NCBI GenBank assembly: GCA_030427405.1
Contig: JAUHXK010000004.1
Location: 224,788 to 288,787 of the forward strand
Origin: Alphaproteobacteria bacterium
Lineage (GTDB): Bacteria; Pseudomonadota; Alphaproteobacteria; Rhodobacterales; Rhodobacteraceae
Direction of reading: 5' to 3'
Length of the DNA stretch: 64,000 nucleotides
Shown one piece after another: positions 9,245-17,251 of the stretch (positions are counted from its first letter, which is position 1; every line of letters begins with the position of its first letter). Both the position numbers and the translations under genes were made by a program. The notes below the pieces were generated by a model. That model made no database searches. It was not told the DNA's origin and worked only from the letters and a program-made list of their open reading frames with translations.

Positions 9245-9275
9245 TTTAAAAATTGCGCGCGATAACTTTTGTCAA
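9245..9275 (-). promoter_or_regulatory. lacI-type gene promoter with internal operator
   Basis: A consensus -35 TTGACA (9275-9270) is followed by an AT-rich -10 region near 9250-9245. The sequence TTATCGCGCGCAA (9265-9253) fills the spacer. This is the classic position for autorepression. Confidence 0.6.
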
Positions 9276-9595
9276 AAAAATCTATGTAAATTTTGAGGGA
9301 TGTCAAGCAAGGATCTGCCAGTTCCCCGCATGGCATCTGCAAGCTGATCAGGAATGTGGCAAACGTGGTTGTTGAACCGTTCCAGAACAGGGCGCACTGT
9401 ATTCGAGCGCTGAAAGCGCGGCTATACAAGTTGAAAAGCTGTTGATCGATTTGACAAATGAGGCTTACCGGCCTCAGGAAACAAGCCTTGCCAAAAGAAT
9501 GCGAAAACTGTCGTCTTTTGCTGCTAGGTCTCAGGTGCCCGGGGCGGCGCGGTTTGAAAACCCTGAGTTTGGATTAAGAGGATTGGAATAGGAAT
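9276..9595. other. Intergenic region between regulator and pgm
   Basis: These 320 bases separate the minus-strand regulator from plus-strand pgm. No convincing gene is seen. A 6-bp hairpin (TGAGGC / GCCTCA) is at 9459-9476, directly after a TTGACA at 9451-9456 that could belong to a pgm promoter, although no good -10 follows. A weak AGGAAT precedes the pgm ATG. Confidence 0.4.
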
Positions 9596-11233
9596 ATGGC
9601 AACGTCGTACGCGACCGTTCAAACCGCACCCATTGACGGGCAGAAACCCGGCACGTCCGGGTTGCGAAAAAAGACCGCGGTTTTTCGCAATCCGGGGTAT
9701 CTTGAGAACTTTGTCCAATCGGTGTTTGACGGAACGGGAGGCGCTGAGGGGAAAACCTATGTGATCGGCGGGGACGGGCGGTTTTTCAACGCCGAAGCCG
9801 TAGACATCATCATTCGCATGGCCGCAGCCAACGGTGCCGCCCGGTTGATCGTCGGGCAGAACGGTCTGTTGTCCACGCCAGCTGTTTCGAACCTGATCCG
9901 GAAGTATGGAACCGATGGCGGCATCATCCTGTCGGCCAGTCACAACCCTGGCGGGGAAACCGGCGATTTCGGGGTCAAGTTCAACGCGCCCAATGGCGGG
10001 CCGGCGCCGGAGGCGATCACCGACCAAATTTACGATCGGACCCAGCGCATCACCGAATACAGCATCGCCGAACAAGTGGCGTGCCCTGTCGGGCAACCCG
10101 GTCGTTTCACGGTTGGCGAGACCCTTGTCGACGTGATCGACCCTGTTGCGGACTACGAAGCACTGATGCAGGAGTTGTTTGATTTCGACGCCATCCGTGC
10201 CTTGTTCGCTGGTGGGTTCCGGATGTGTTTCGACGCCATGCATGCGGTGACCGGGCCTTATGCAAAACGTATCCTCGAAGACACTCTGGGCGCCCCGAAA
10301 GGAACGGTGATCAATGCCATTCCTTCCCCCGATTTCGGCGGTGGGCACCCGGACCCGAACCCGGTTTGGGCCAGCCAACTGGTTGGTATCATGAACGGTC
10401 CCGACGCCCCGGATTTCGGGGCCGCCTCCGATGGGGATGGAGATCGCAATATGATCATGGGGCGCGGAACCTTCGTGACACCGTCGGACAGCCTGGCCTT
10501 GTTGACCGCCCATGCGCATCTGGCCCCGGCCTATGCCGGCAAGCTGGCAGGCGTTGCGCGATCCATGCCAACCAGCCAGGCCGTCGACCTTGTCGCAGAG
10601 CGACTGGCCATCCCGTGCTATGAAACGCCGACCGGCTGGAAATTCTTTGGCAACCTTCTGGACGCAGGCATGGCGACCTTGTGCGGCGAGGAAAGCGCGG
10701 GCACCGGTTCGGACCATATTCGCGAAAAAGACGGGCTTTGGGCCGTGCTTTTGTGGCTGAACATTCTGGCCCGTGACGGGCGGAATATCGTGCAGCTTCA
10801 ACAAGATCACTGGCGCAGTTTCGGGCGCAACTACTATGCGCGCCATGATTACGAGGAGATCCCGACCGAGATTGCCAATGCCCTGATGGACAGTTTGCGC
10901 GCAGGTCTGGCCGGGTTTGCCGGAACCGAAGTGGGATCGTTGCGTGTCGCTGCGGCTGACGAGTTTTCCTATGACGACCCGGTTGACCACAGCCTGACCG
11001 AGGGGCAGGGCGTGTGCATCTCGTTCGACGGCGGCGCGCGGGTGGTCCTGCGCCTGTCAGGAACCGGCACCCAGGGCGCGACGTTGCGAGTTTACCTGGA
11101 ACGGTACGTCGGGAAGGACGGTGATCATGGCATGGTTGTTCACGACGCGTTGGAGCCGGTTCTGAGGGCGGCGGACAGCCTGGCCCGGATCAGTGAACGT
11201 ACCGGGCGCGACAAGGCGGACGTGATCACATGA
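9596..11233 (+). CDS. pgm: Phosphoglucomutase (alpha-D-glucose phosphate specific)
   Basis: A 545-aa cytoplasmic enzyme interconverting glucose-1-phosphate and glucose-6-phosphate, feeding glycogen and surface-sugar synthesis. The start region carries the KPGTSGLRKK substrate motif (residues 17-26). The phosphoserine loop is SASHNPGG with the catalytic Ser at 115, the metal loop is DGDGDRN, and the sugar-binding GEESAG and the C-terminal phosphate loop RLSGTGTQG are all present. Length is normal for the bacterial/eukaryotic-type enzyme. It is divergent from the polyol regulator and followed by a small kinase gene. Confidence 0.95.
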   Translation: MATSYATVQTAPIDGQKPGTSGLRKKTAVFRNPGYLENFVQSVFDGTGGAEGKTYVIGGDGRFFNAEAVDIIIRMAAANGAARLIVGQNGLLSTPAVSNLIRKYGTDGGIILSASHNPGGETGDFGVKFNAPNGGPAPEAITDQIYDRTQRITEYSIAEQVACPVGQPGRFTVGETLVDVIDPVADYEALMQELFDFDAIRALFAGGFRMCFDAMHAVTGPYAKRILEDTLGAPKGTVINAIPSPDFGGGHPDPNPVWASQLVGIMNGPDAPDFGAASDGDGDRNMIMGRGTFVTPSDSLALLTAHAHLAPAYAGKLAGVARSMPTSQAVDLVAERLAIPCYETPTGWKFFGNLLDAGMATLCGEESAGTGSDHIREKDGLWAVLLWLNILARDGRNIVQLQQDHWRSFGRNYYARHDYEEIPTEIANALMDSLRAGLAGFAGTEVGSLRVAAADEFSYDDPVDHSLTEGQGVCISFDGGARVVLRLSGTGTQGATLRVYLERYVGKDGDHGMVVHDALEPVLRAADSLARISERTGRDKADVIT

Positions 11234-11300
11234 CCCCTGGCAACGATCGCAATCCGGCGCGTCGGGGTCGGTGCCTGGGCTGTTCGACAGGGTCTGCGCC

Positions 11301-11930
11301 ATGAGCGATGTGACGACGATTGCGCAAGACATCCTGGAGCAGCTCATGGCAGCGCCAAGGTCGGGCCGTCGCAGGTTGGTTGCCATTGCAGGGCCACCGG
11401 CCTCTGGAAAATCAACCCTGTCAGAGGTCATGGCAAGGCTCATGACCGACGCCGGATACCTGGCGGTCGTCGTGCCGATGGACGGATTTCACCTCGACAA
11501 TGCGATCCTGACCCAAAGGGGGGTGTTATCCCGAAAGGGCGCGCCCGAGACTTTTGACCAAGGCGGATTTCAGCGTCTTGTCGCGGCGTTGCCGGGCGGT
11601 GAAACGGTGTATTTCCCGGTTTTTGATCGCGACAGAGATATCGCAATCGCCGGGGGCGGAGTTGTTGCGGACGATTGCGATACCGTGATCGTCGAAGGGA
11701 ATTACCTGCTTTACGATGCGCCGGGTTGGCGTGACCTGTATGGGTTTTGGGACTTCTCGGTGCAATTGGCGGTTCCGGAACCGGTCCTGTTGCAGCGCCT
11801 TGTCAGCAGGTGGCTGGCGCATGGGCTGCCTCCTGAACAGGCAAATGCGCGGGCGCGGGGAAATGACCTGAGCAATGCCCGGCTGGTCTCGGCCAGATCG
11901 CTTGCCGCCGACGTGACAATCGCGGGATGA
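11301..11930 (+). CDS. P-loop kinase of the uridine kinase/FrcK type
   Basis: A 209-aa product from ATG 11301; an upstream GTG at 11271 is less likely. The Walker A motif is GPPASGKST at residues 31-39, followed by VVPMDGFHLDNA, where the Asp is typical of the phosphoribulokinase/uridine-kinase/pantothenate-kinase group. VIVEGNYLLYD is the second strand of the active site. Proteins of this form occur next to sugar importers in alphaproteobacteria (FrcK of the fructose transporter). Given fructose as the product of the nearby polyol dehydrogenases, a sugar kinase role is attractive but unproven. It lies 67 bases after pgm and could be co-transcribed. Confidence 0.72.
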   Translation: MSDVTTIAQDILEQLMAAPRSGRRRLVAIAGPPASGKSTLSEVMARLMTDAGYLAVVVPMDGFHLDNAILTQRGVLSRKGAPETFDQGGFQRLVAALPGGETVYFPVFDRDRDIAIAGGGVVADDCDTVIVEGNYLLYDAPGWRDLYGFWDFSVQLAVPEPVLLQRLVSRWLAHGLPPEQANARARGNDLSNARLVSARSLAADVTIAG

Positions 11931-11972
11931 TCTGCGGATTTCCCGAGTTTTGGACATGACAGCCGGTCACAC

Positions 11973-12497
11973 ATGATGTTCAGTCCCGTCATGACGCGCC
12001 TCAGGAAAATCACTGTTAGCGACAAGATGCAGGACGGTTACAGCTATGTGCTGACCGAACCGATGGGCGAGGGGTTCGCCATCGATTTCAAACCCTTCTA
12101 CACCCCGCGTGAAATGCTGGAGATGGGCGTTTTCGAAGGCTGCTATATGACCGATTGCCGGGCGGAATTCCCTGCGGATTGGTTTGAGCGGGCCCGAATC
12201 AACCCGCAACCGGACGAAAAATTGAACCAATTCGGGGTCAAAAGCCGCCAATCCTTGGCGGTTTGGCGCGAGAAAGGATGGATCTATGGGCCGGATCCGC
12301 GCGGGTGGTTTCAGTGGTATTGCCGCTATTTCATGGGGCGTCGCATTGATGATATCGATCGCAAACAGATAGGCCGATGGAAAGGTTTTGCCCGCCACGC
12401 GGGGCAGGTTCGGGCCAATTGCTATCCGGGCGACGTATTTTGCCGTCCGCGGCAGCGACAGGCGCTGCTGCAATGGTCCTACGACCCGTTTATCTAA
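11973..12497 (+). CDS. Conserved protein of unknown function
   Basis: A 174-aa soluble protein with no signal peptide or membrane span. It is rich in aromatic and charged residues, with conserved-looking blocks GWIYGPDPRGWFQWYCRYF, RWKGFARHAGQVRANC and a C-terminal CRPRQRQALLQWSYD. Several Cys, Trp and Arg clusters suggest a nucleic-acid- or metal-binding fold, but I recognise no named domain. Start may be ATG 11973 or ATG 11991. It lies 42 bases after the kinase on the same strand and ends before a strong hairpin. Confidence 0.7.
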   Translation: MMFSPVMTRLRKITVSDKMQDGYSYVLTEPMGEGFAIDFKPFYTPREMLEMGVFEGCYMTDCRAEFPADWFERARINPQPDEKLNQFGVKSRQSLAVWREKGWIYGPDPRGWFQWYCRYFMGRRIDDIDRKQIGRWKGFARHAGQVRANCYPGDVFCRPRQRQALLQWSYDPFI

Positions 12498-12533
12498 GGC
12501 TGCCCGGTCACAAGAACCCGGCGGGTGTGTTCG

Positions 12534-12557
12534 GCCCACCGTGCCTGCGCGGTGGGC
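12534..12557. terminator. Hairpin between convergent genes
   Basis: A perfect 8-bp stem (GCCCACCG / CGGTGGGC) with an 8-nt loop lies between the convergent ends at 12497 and 12565. It could serve either direction, but no U-run follows. Confidence 0.45.
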
Positions 12558-12564
12558 GATGCGC

Positions 12565-13662
12565 TCAGTTGCCCTGGTTACGGGCTTCCAGCCGTTCAAG
12601 ATTGACCACCGTTGACAGCATCAGCCTGTCATGGCTCCAATCGCCGGTTTCGCGGATAGAGGCAGAGCCAAGCGCCAGCACAAAGGCAAAAAGCACCGTC
12701 AGCCCAAGAAAGACGGTCGTTAGCCGAGCCTGTACGGCGGGGGTATCGGTCAGGGCGAGAACGCGCTGGCGCAGCGCGCGCTTTGCTTTGCCGCCAGAGA
12801 CCAAGGCGACATTCAAAACCCGCGGGCTGCCGCGTGACACCGTGCGCGCGCAATAATCCAGCAGGCAGGCGGTATAATCGCGCGCATCAATTCCCTTGCG
12901 CGTGATGACCGACTGGTCGCAAGCCAGTTCTCGCAGGCGACTGAAGTGGTGTTTCAACACAAGATAGGCTGGATTCCAGAACAGGATCGGGCGCAAAAGT
13001 TCGAATCCAAGCTCCCATTCCACATCGCGCGCGCGCACATGCTCAAGCTCATGAGCAAGGGCAAATCGCAAATCTCTCGGGGTGTTCAGAAGGTGGCTGG
13101 GCAGCACGACATGGCGCCGGCGCAGCCCGCGGACTGCGAAAGGCACGGTAATGCGGTCCGACAGGCGGATGTCGACGCAGGCCGAACGGCGCCAGACAAA
13201 ACTAGTGCGCACAGTCTCATGAATTGCCAAGGCGTCGCGTCCCACGCGCAAGGCCAGCCCCGCGCTAATCAGGACTGCAATTGCAATAGTCGCCGTCAAT
13301 AAAGGGTACTCGCCCGACAATGCGACCTCGACCCAACGCTGGCGTGTGTTCAGAAGGGCTTCGAACTGGGTTGCCGGCATCGCGATGTCGCCCCGAAGAT
13401 AGGCCGCAACGGCGATATCGCCAAAGCCAACAGCCTGTCCGGGCAAGAGCGTACCAGCCAGACCTGCGACCCCAACGGCCAGAAACGGGCTGAGCAGAAT
13501 GCAGACGCACAACGCCTTGAGCGCCCGCAGCTGGACGACATAATTGTGCCTGAGTGCCGTCCGGGACAGTACAAACCTGGCCCCTGACCAGACCAGGGCA
13601 GACATGACCAGAACCAGATTCAGTTCGATATATGCGTCGAGAACCGGTTTAACCGCTGTCAT
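12565..13662 (-). CDS. M56-family (BlaR1/MecR1-like) membrane metallopeptidase
   Basis: A 365-aa protein with N-terminal membrane spans, a cytoplasmic zinc-peptidase segment holding HELEH (in FALAHELEHVRARD) and a later ELACDQ motif supplying the third zinc ligand, and another span near the C-terminus. It lacks the large extracellular penicillin-binding sensor domain of true BlaR1. Family members sense an external signal and cleave the partner repressor. Its start overlaps the end of the blaI-type gene by 14 bases, so the two form a sensor/repressor pair. Confidence 0.84.
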   Translation of the reverse strand: MTAVKPVLDAYIELNLVLVMSALVWSGARFVLSRTALRHNYVVQLRALKALCVCILLSPFLAVGVAGLAGTLLPGQAVGFGDIAVAAYLRGDIAMPATQFEALLNTRQRWVEVALSGEYPLLTATIAIAVLISAGLALRVGRDALAIHETVRTSFVWRRSACVDIRLSDRITVPFAVRGLRRRHVVLPSHLLNTPRDLRFALAHELEHVRARDVEWELGFELLRPILFWNPAYLVLKHHFSRLRELACDQSVITRKGIDARDYTACLLDYCARTVSRGSPRVLNVALVSGGKAKRALRQRVLALTDTPAVQARLTTVFLGLTVLFAFVLALGSASIRETGDWSHDRLMLSTVVNLERLEARNQGN

Positions 13663-14062
13663 TTTGCAGTCTCCTCTCTACCAGTGCTCGAATTTCCTCC
13701 AGGTCGGCTTCGCTCAGGCCTGCATCGTCGACAAGCCGCGCAACCAAGGTGGCGGGCGTGTCGTCAAACAAGGTGCGAGACAGGTTCTGAAGCGACCGCG
13801 CCTGATACCTGTCTTTTTCCAGAAGCGGCCTATAGATCAGGGACTTGCCGTCTTTGCGGCTTTCCACGAAACCTTTTTCATCGAGAATGCGCAGGATCGT
13901 GGCGCCAGATGTATAGGCCAGGTTGCGTTCCGGCGGCAGCCGGTCAAGCACATCACGGACCGATCCTTGCCCCAGGCCCCAAAGTTCGTTCATGAACTCC
14001 AGTTCAACCTCGGTCAGCAGGTTTGTCGTCTTTTTCTTTCTCATCGGTCTCGGCGTCGCCAT
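13649..14062 (-). CDS. BlaI/MecI-family transcriptional repressor
   Basis: A 137-aa winged-helix protein. The DNA-binding region reads LTEVELEFMNELWGLGQGSVRDVLDRL and then YTSGATILRILDEKGFV, the BlaI signature, and the C-terminal part is the dimerisation helix region. In the family the repressor is inactivated by cleavage by the M56 partner encoded right behind it. No beta-lactamase or other obvious target gene lies in the window, and I could not find the usual TACA/TGTA box in the short upstream gap. The start may be ATG 14062 or ATG 14044. Confidence 0.88.
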   Translation of the reverse strand: MATPRPMRKKKTTNLLTEVELEFMNELWGLGQGSVRDVLDRLPPERNLAYTSGATILRILDEKGFVESRKDGKSLIYRPLLEKDRYQARSLQNLSRTLFDDTPATLVARLVDDAGLSEADLEEIRALVERRLQNDSG

Positions 14063-14109
14063 ATTCAGTAATCCAGCAAGACAAGCATTCTTTCACCGTT
14101 TCGCAAAGC

Positions 14110-14523
14110 CTAAACTTTCCAGAACACGAAGACGCCCCAGCCAATGGACAGGAACAGCGGCGTCCAGACCGGCTGACCGACCAGCCCAAGCCAGGCCAGA
14201 AAGATATAGGCCGAACCCAGCAGCGTGATGAACAGCCGGTCGCCCAGCGTGGTGGTCAGGCCCAGAACGCCGCGGCGTTCGATCCCGTCGCGGAACTTGA
14301 ACCCTTCGAGCACGCCGATCAGGGCGATGGCTGAAAAGATGCCGACAAACACCGCAAGCGTTGCAGGGGTCCAGGCCATCCAGAAATCGGGCCACAGCGG
14401 ATCGGTCCAGGAAAAACCTTTTTCCTCTTGCTGGCCCACGCTGCCCCAACCGGCCTGTTGCGCAAATGCGGCGGAGGGCAGGTAGGGAAGGGAAAGAAGA
14501 AGCTTTCGCATATCGAACCTCAC
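14110..14523 (-). CDS. glpU: DUF2160 membrane protein of glycerol importer operon
   Basis: A 137-aa protein with an N-terminal signal-like segment and about three hydrophobic spans; it is rich in Trp and begins MRFDMRKLLLSLPYLPSAAFA. This is the small membrane component found in glpSTPQUV-type glycerol ABC operons (described in Rhizobium leguminosarum, where glpU has no assigned role). Its start overlaps the glpQ stop (ATGA), so it is translationally coupled to the permease. It may help assembly of, or guide substrate to, the importer; that is inference. Confidence 0.82.
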   Translation of the reverse strand: MRFDMRKLLLSLPYLPSAAFAQQAGWGSVGQQEEKGFSWTDPLWPDFWMAWTPATLAVFVGIFSAIALIGVLEGFKFRDGIERRGVLGLTTTLGDRLFITLLGSAYIFLAWLGLVGQPVWTPLFLSIGWGVFVFWKV

Positions 14524-15317
14524 ACTCGTCCCATCGCGAAACCACGCGCGATGTAGTTGCGGACAAACCAGATGACGATGGCGCCGGGGATGATGGTCAG
14601 GGTTCCGGCGGCCGCCAGCAGGCCCAACTCATATCCCGCGCTGGATGCGGTGCGTGTCATCACGGCAGCAATCGGTTTGGCCTCGACAGCTGTTAGGGTT
14701 TTGGCCAGCAGCATCTCGACCCATGAGAACATGAAGCAGAAGAAGGCGGCAACGCCGACGCCCGCCTTGATGTTGGGCAAGAAGATCGTCACGAAAAAGC
14801 GCGGGAAGGAATAGCCGTCGACGTAAGCTGTCTCGTCCAGTTCCTTCGGGATGCCCCGCATGAAACCCTCCAAGATCCACACCGCCAGCGGTACGTTGAA
14901 CAGCGTATGCGCAAGTGCCACGGCCAAGTAGGTGTCGAACAGGTGGATCGACGAATAGAGCTGAAAGAAGGGCAGTGCGAACACCGCAGCCGGGGCCATC
15001 CGGTTGGTCAGCAGCCAGAAGAACAGTTGTTTGTCACCCAGAAACCGATAACGCGAGAACGCATAGGCTGCGGGCAGCGCGACACAGATCGACAATACCG
15101 TGTTGATCGTCACATAAGTGATCGAGTTGATATAGCCCCAATACCACGTCGGATCGGTGAAGATGGTGATGTAATTCTCCAGCGTAAATGTCTGGGGAAA
15201 CAGAGAAAAGCCCGACAGGATCTCGTTCGTGGTTTTGAAGGACATCGCCACCAGCCAATAGATCGGCAGCATCAGGAACGCGATATAGAGGATCGGGATG
15301 ATAGACCGCTTTTTCAT
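14520..15317 (-). CDS. glpQ: Glycerol-type ABC importer, permease
   Basis: A 265-aa MalG-like permease starting at ATG 15317 (MKKRSIIPILYIAFLML), which overlaps the glpP stop as ATGA; longer in-frame starts up to 15599 lie inside glpP and are rejected. There are about six membrane spans, and the ATPase-docking loop is ELDETAYVDGYSFPRFFVTIFLP. It partners GlpP in the membrane. The gene order V-S-T-P-Q-U and the DUF2160 neighbour point to glycerol rather than sugar uptake. Confidence 0.87.
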   Translation of the reverse strand: MKKRSIIPILYIAFLMLPIYWLVAMSFKTTNEILSGFSLFPQTFTLENYITIFTDPTWYWGYINSITYVTINTVLSICVALPAAYAFSRYRFLGDKQLFFWLLTNRMAPAAVFALPFFQLYSSIHLFDTYLAVALAHTLFNVPLAVWILEGFMRGIPKELDETAYVDGYSFPRFFVTIFLPNIKAGVGVAAFFCFMFSWVEMLLAKTLTAVEAKPIAAVMTRTASSAGYELGLLAAAGTLTIIPGAIVIWFVRNYIARGFAMGRV

Positions 15318-16177
15318 TGCGCGTCGTCCTTTGTCATCAGGGTGTAGAAGACCCACGAAACCAGCAGCGTGATTGCGAAGTAGATCAGGCTCATCGCGGC
15401 TGCGGGGCCAAGGTCGAACTGTCCCAGCGCGATCTTCACAAGGTCGATCGACAGCAGGGTGGTTGAGTTGCCGGGGCCGCCGCCGGTCAGAACGAAGGGC
15501 TCGGTATAGATGTTGAAACTGTCCATGAAGCGCAGCAGAACGGCGATGGTCAGGACTGTTTTCATCTTGGGCAGTTGGATATAGCGGAATACCGACCACG
15601 GGCTGGCACCGTCAATCTTGGCCGCCTGGTAATAGGCATCCGGGATCGACACCAGACCCGCATAGCACAGCAGCACCACCAGTGACGTCCAGTGCCAGAC
15701 ATCCATGACGATGACAGTGATCCAGGCCGACAAGGGCTGTTGCGTCATGTCATAGTTGACGCCCAGAACATCATTCAGGAAATACCCCAGCAGGCCGATC
15801 TTGGGCAGGGTAAAGATGTTCCACATCGAGCCGACCACATTCCACGGGATCAGCATCGGCAGGGCCATCAGAACCAGACAGACCGGTACCCAGAACCCTT
15901 TGCGTGGCATCGACAGGGCCACGATGACGCCCAGCGGCACCTCGATCGCAAGGATCATCGCGGTGAACAGGAATTGCCGCCCCAATGCGGCCTGAAACCT
16001 GTCCGACCGCAGAATTTGCTCGAACCAGCCCAGCCCTTCCCAGAAGAACTGGTTGTTGCCAAAGGTTTCCTGCACCGAGTAGTTGACCACCGTCATCATC
16101 GGCACCAGTGCGTTGAACGCCACCAGTGCCAGCACCGGCAGGACAAAGAACCAGGCTTTTTGGTTTTCCGTTCTCAT
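15314..16177 (-). CDS. glpP: Glycerol-type ABC importer, permease
   Basis: A 287-aa MalF-like permease with about six membrane spans. The cytoplasmic docking loop is YYQAAKIDGASPWSVFRYIQLP, and the segment VLTGGGPGNSTTLLSID matches the conserved post-loop motif. It overlaps both neighbours by 4 bases (ATGA), the mark of a tightly coupled importer operon. It forms the translocation pore with GlpQ, energised by GlpS and GlpT. Confidence 0.88.
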   Translation of the reverse strand: MRTENQKAWFFVLPVLALVAFNALVPMMTVVNYSVQETFGNNQFFWEGLGWFEQILRSDRFQAALGRQFLFTAMILAIEVPLGVIVALSMPRKGFWVPVCLVLMALPMLIPWNVVGSMWNIFTLPKIGLLGYFLNDVLGVNYDMTQQPLSAWITVIVMDVWHWTSLVVLLCYAGLVSIPDAYYQAAKIDGASPWSVFRYIQLPKMKTVLTIAVLLRFMDSFNIYTEPFVLTGGGPGNSTTLLSIDLVKIALGQFDLGPAAAMSLIYFAITLLVSWVFYTLMTKDDAQ

Positions 16178-17250
16178 CTGGCGCGCTCCTCGGTTGCGAT
16201 CCAGCCGTCGCGGTAGACGCGGGATTGTTCAGGTTTGAATTGCAGGAAGACCTGCGAGCCTGGCTCGGGGACCGAATGTTCGGTGACAGCCTTGAGGGTG
16301 GTGTTGCCGACCATGGCGCTGACCACGAAATGGCGGCCAATGTCGGCAACCTTGGTCACGTGCGCCGGGATGCCACTGTCGCCAAAGCCTACATACTCGG
16401 GGCGGATACCCAGATCGGTGTGGCCACTGTCGCCCTTGGTTGGCCCTTCCAGCATCACCTCATGGCCTTCGAAAACGGCTCGGTCGCCCCTGGCCTCACA
16501 GGGCAGGACGTTCATACCGGGCGATCCGATGAAGTGGCCGACAAATGTATGCTGGGGACGCTCAAACAACTCCACCGGAGTGCCGATCTGAACGACCTCG
16601 CCGTCTTGCATCACGACCACCTCATCCGCGAAGGTCAGCGCCTCGGTCTGGTCGTGGGTCACATAGATCATCGTTGCTTGCACTTTTTGGTGCAGCTCTT
16701 TCAGCTTGGACCGCAGCTTCCATTTCAGATGCGGGTCGATCACGGTCAGCGGCTCATCAAACATCACCGCGTTCACGTCATCACGCACCAGACCGCGTCC
16801 CATCGAGATCTTCTGCTTGTTGTCCGGGCTCAGGCCACTGGCACGCGTATTCAGCATGTCCGTGACGTCCAGCATCTCGGCGATCTCATCGACGCGCCGC
16901 TTGATTTTGGCGGGCTCGACGCCTCGGTTTTTCAGGGGAAAGGCCAGGTTTTCGCCCACGGTCATCGTGTCGTAAATCACCGGAAACTGAAAAACCTGCG
17001 CGATGTTACGCTGATCCGGGGGCAGGGCGGTGACATCGCGGTCATCGAACAGAATCTGCCCCTCGGACGGGGTCAACAGACCCGAGATGATGTTGAGCAG
17101 CGTGGACTTGCCGCAACCCGACGGCCCAAGCAGAGCATAGGCTCCACCATCGCGCCAGGTCACGTCGATTTCTTTCAGCGCATAGTCCTCGGGGCCTGTC
17201 GGCGAGGGCATATAGCTGTGTCGCAGGTTGGAAAGCTTGATCTGTGCCAT
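16174..17250 (-). CDS. glpT: Glycerol-type ABC importer ATPase with degenerate signature motif
   Basis: A 358-aa MalK-like ATPase. Walker A is GPSGCGKST, Walker B is AVMFDEP and the switch region VTHDQTEAL keeps its His. The ABC signature that should read LSGGQ is LSPDNKQK, and the D-loop is LTVID instead of LSNLD. The C-terminal regulatory region carries LGIRPEY. With GlpS it would form a heterodimer: this subunit supplies a full Walker A/B/switch site but a weak signature to the other site. It lies 1 base after glpS. Confidence 0.88.
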   Translation of the reverse strand: MAQIKLSNLRHSYMPSPTGPEDYALKEIDVTWRDGGAYALLGPSGCGKSTLLNIISGLLTPSEGQILFDDRDVTALPPDQRNIAQVFQFPVIYDTMTVGENLAFPLKNRGVEPAKIKRRVDEIAEMLDVTDMLNTRASGLSPDNKQKISMGRGLVRDDVNAVMFDEPLTVIDPHLKWKLRSKLKELHQKVQATMIYVTHDQTEALTFADEVVVMQDGEVVQIGTPVELFERPQHTFVGHFIGSPGMNVLPCEARGDRAVFEGHEVMLEGPTKGDSGHTDLGIRPEYVGFGDSGIPAHVTKVADIGRHFVVSAMVGNTTLKAVTEHSVPEPGSQVFLQFKPEQSRVYRDGWIATEERAR

Positions 17251-17251
17251 G

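Noticed and set aside
9524..10990. Long minus-strand open frame (488 codons) opposite pgm
   Set aside because: No family resemblance. It mirrors the pgm reading frame, as expected in high-GC DNA with strong third-base bias; pgm motifs on the plus strand are decisive.
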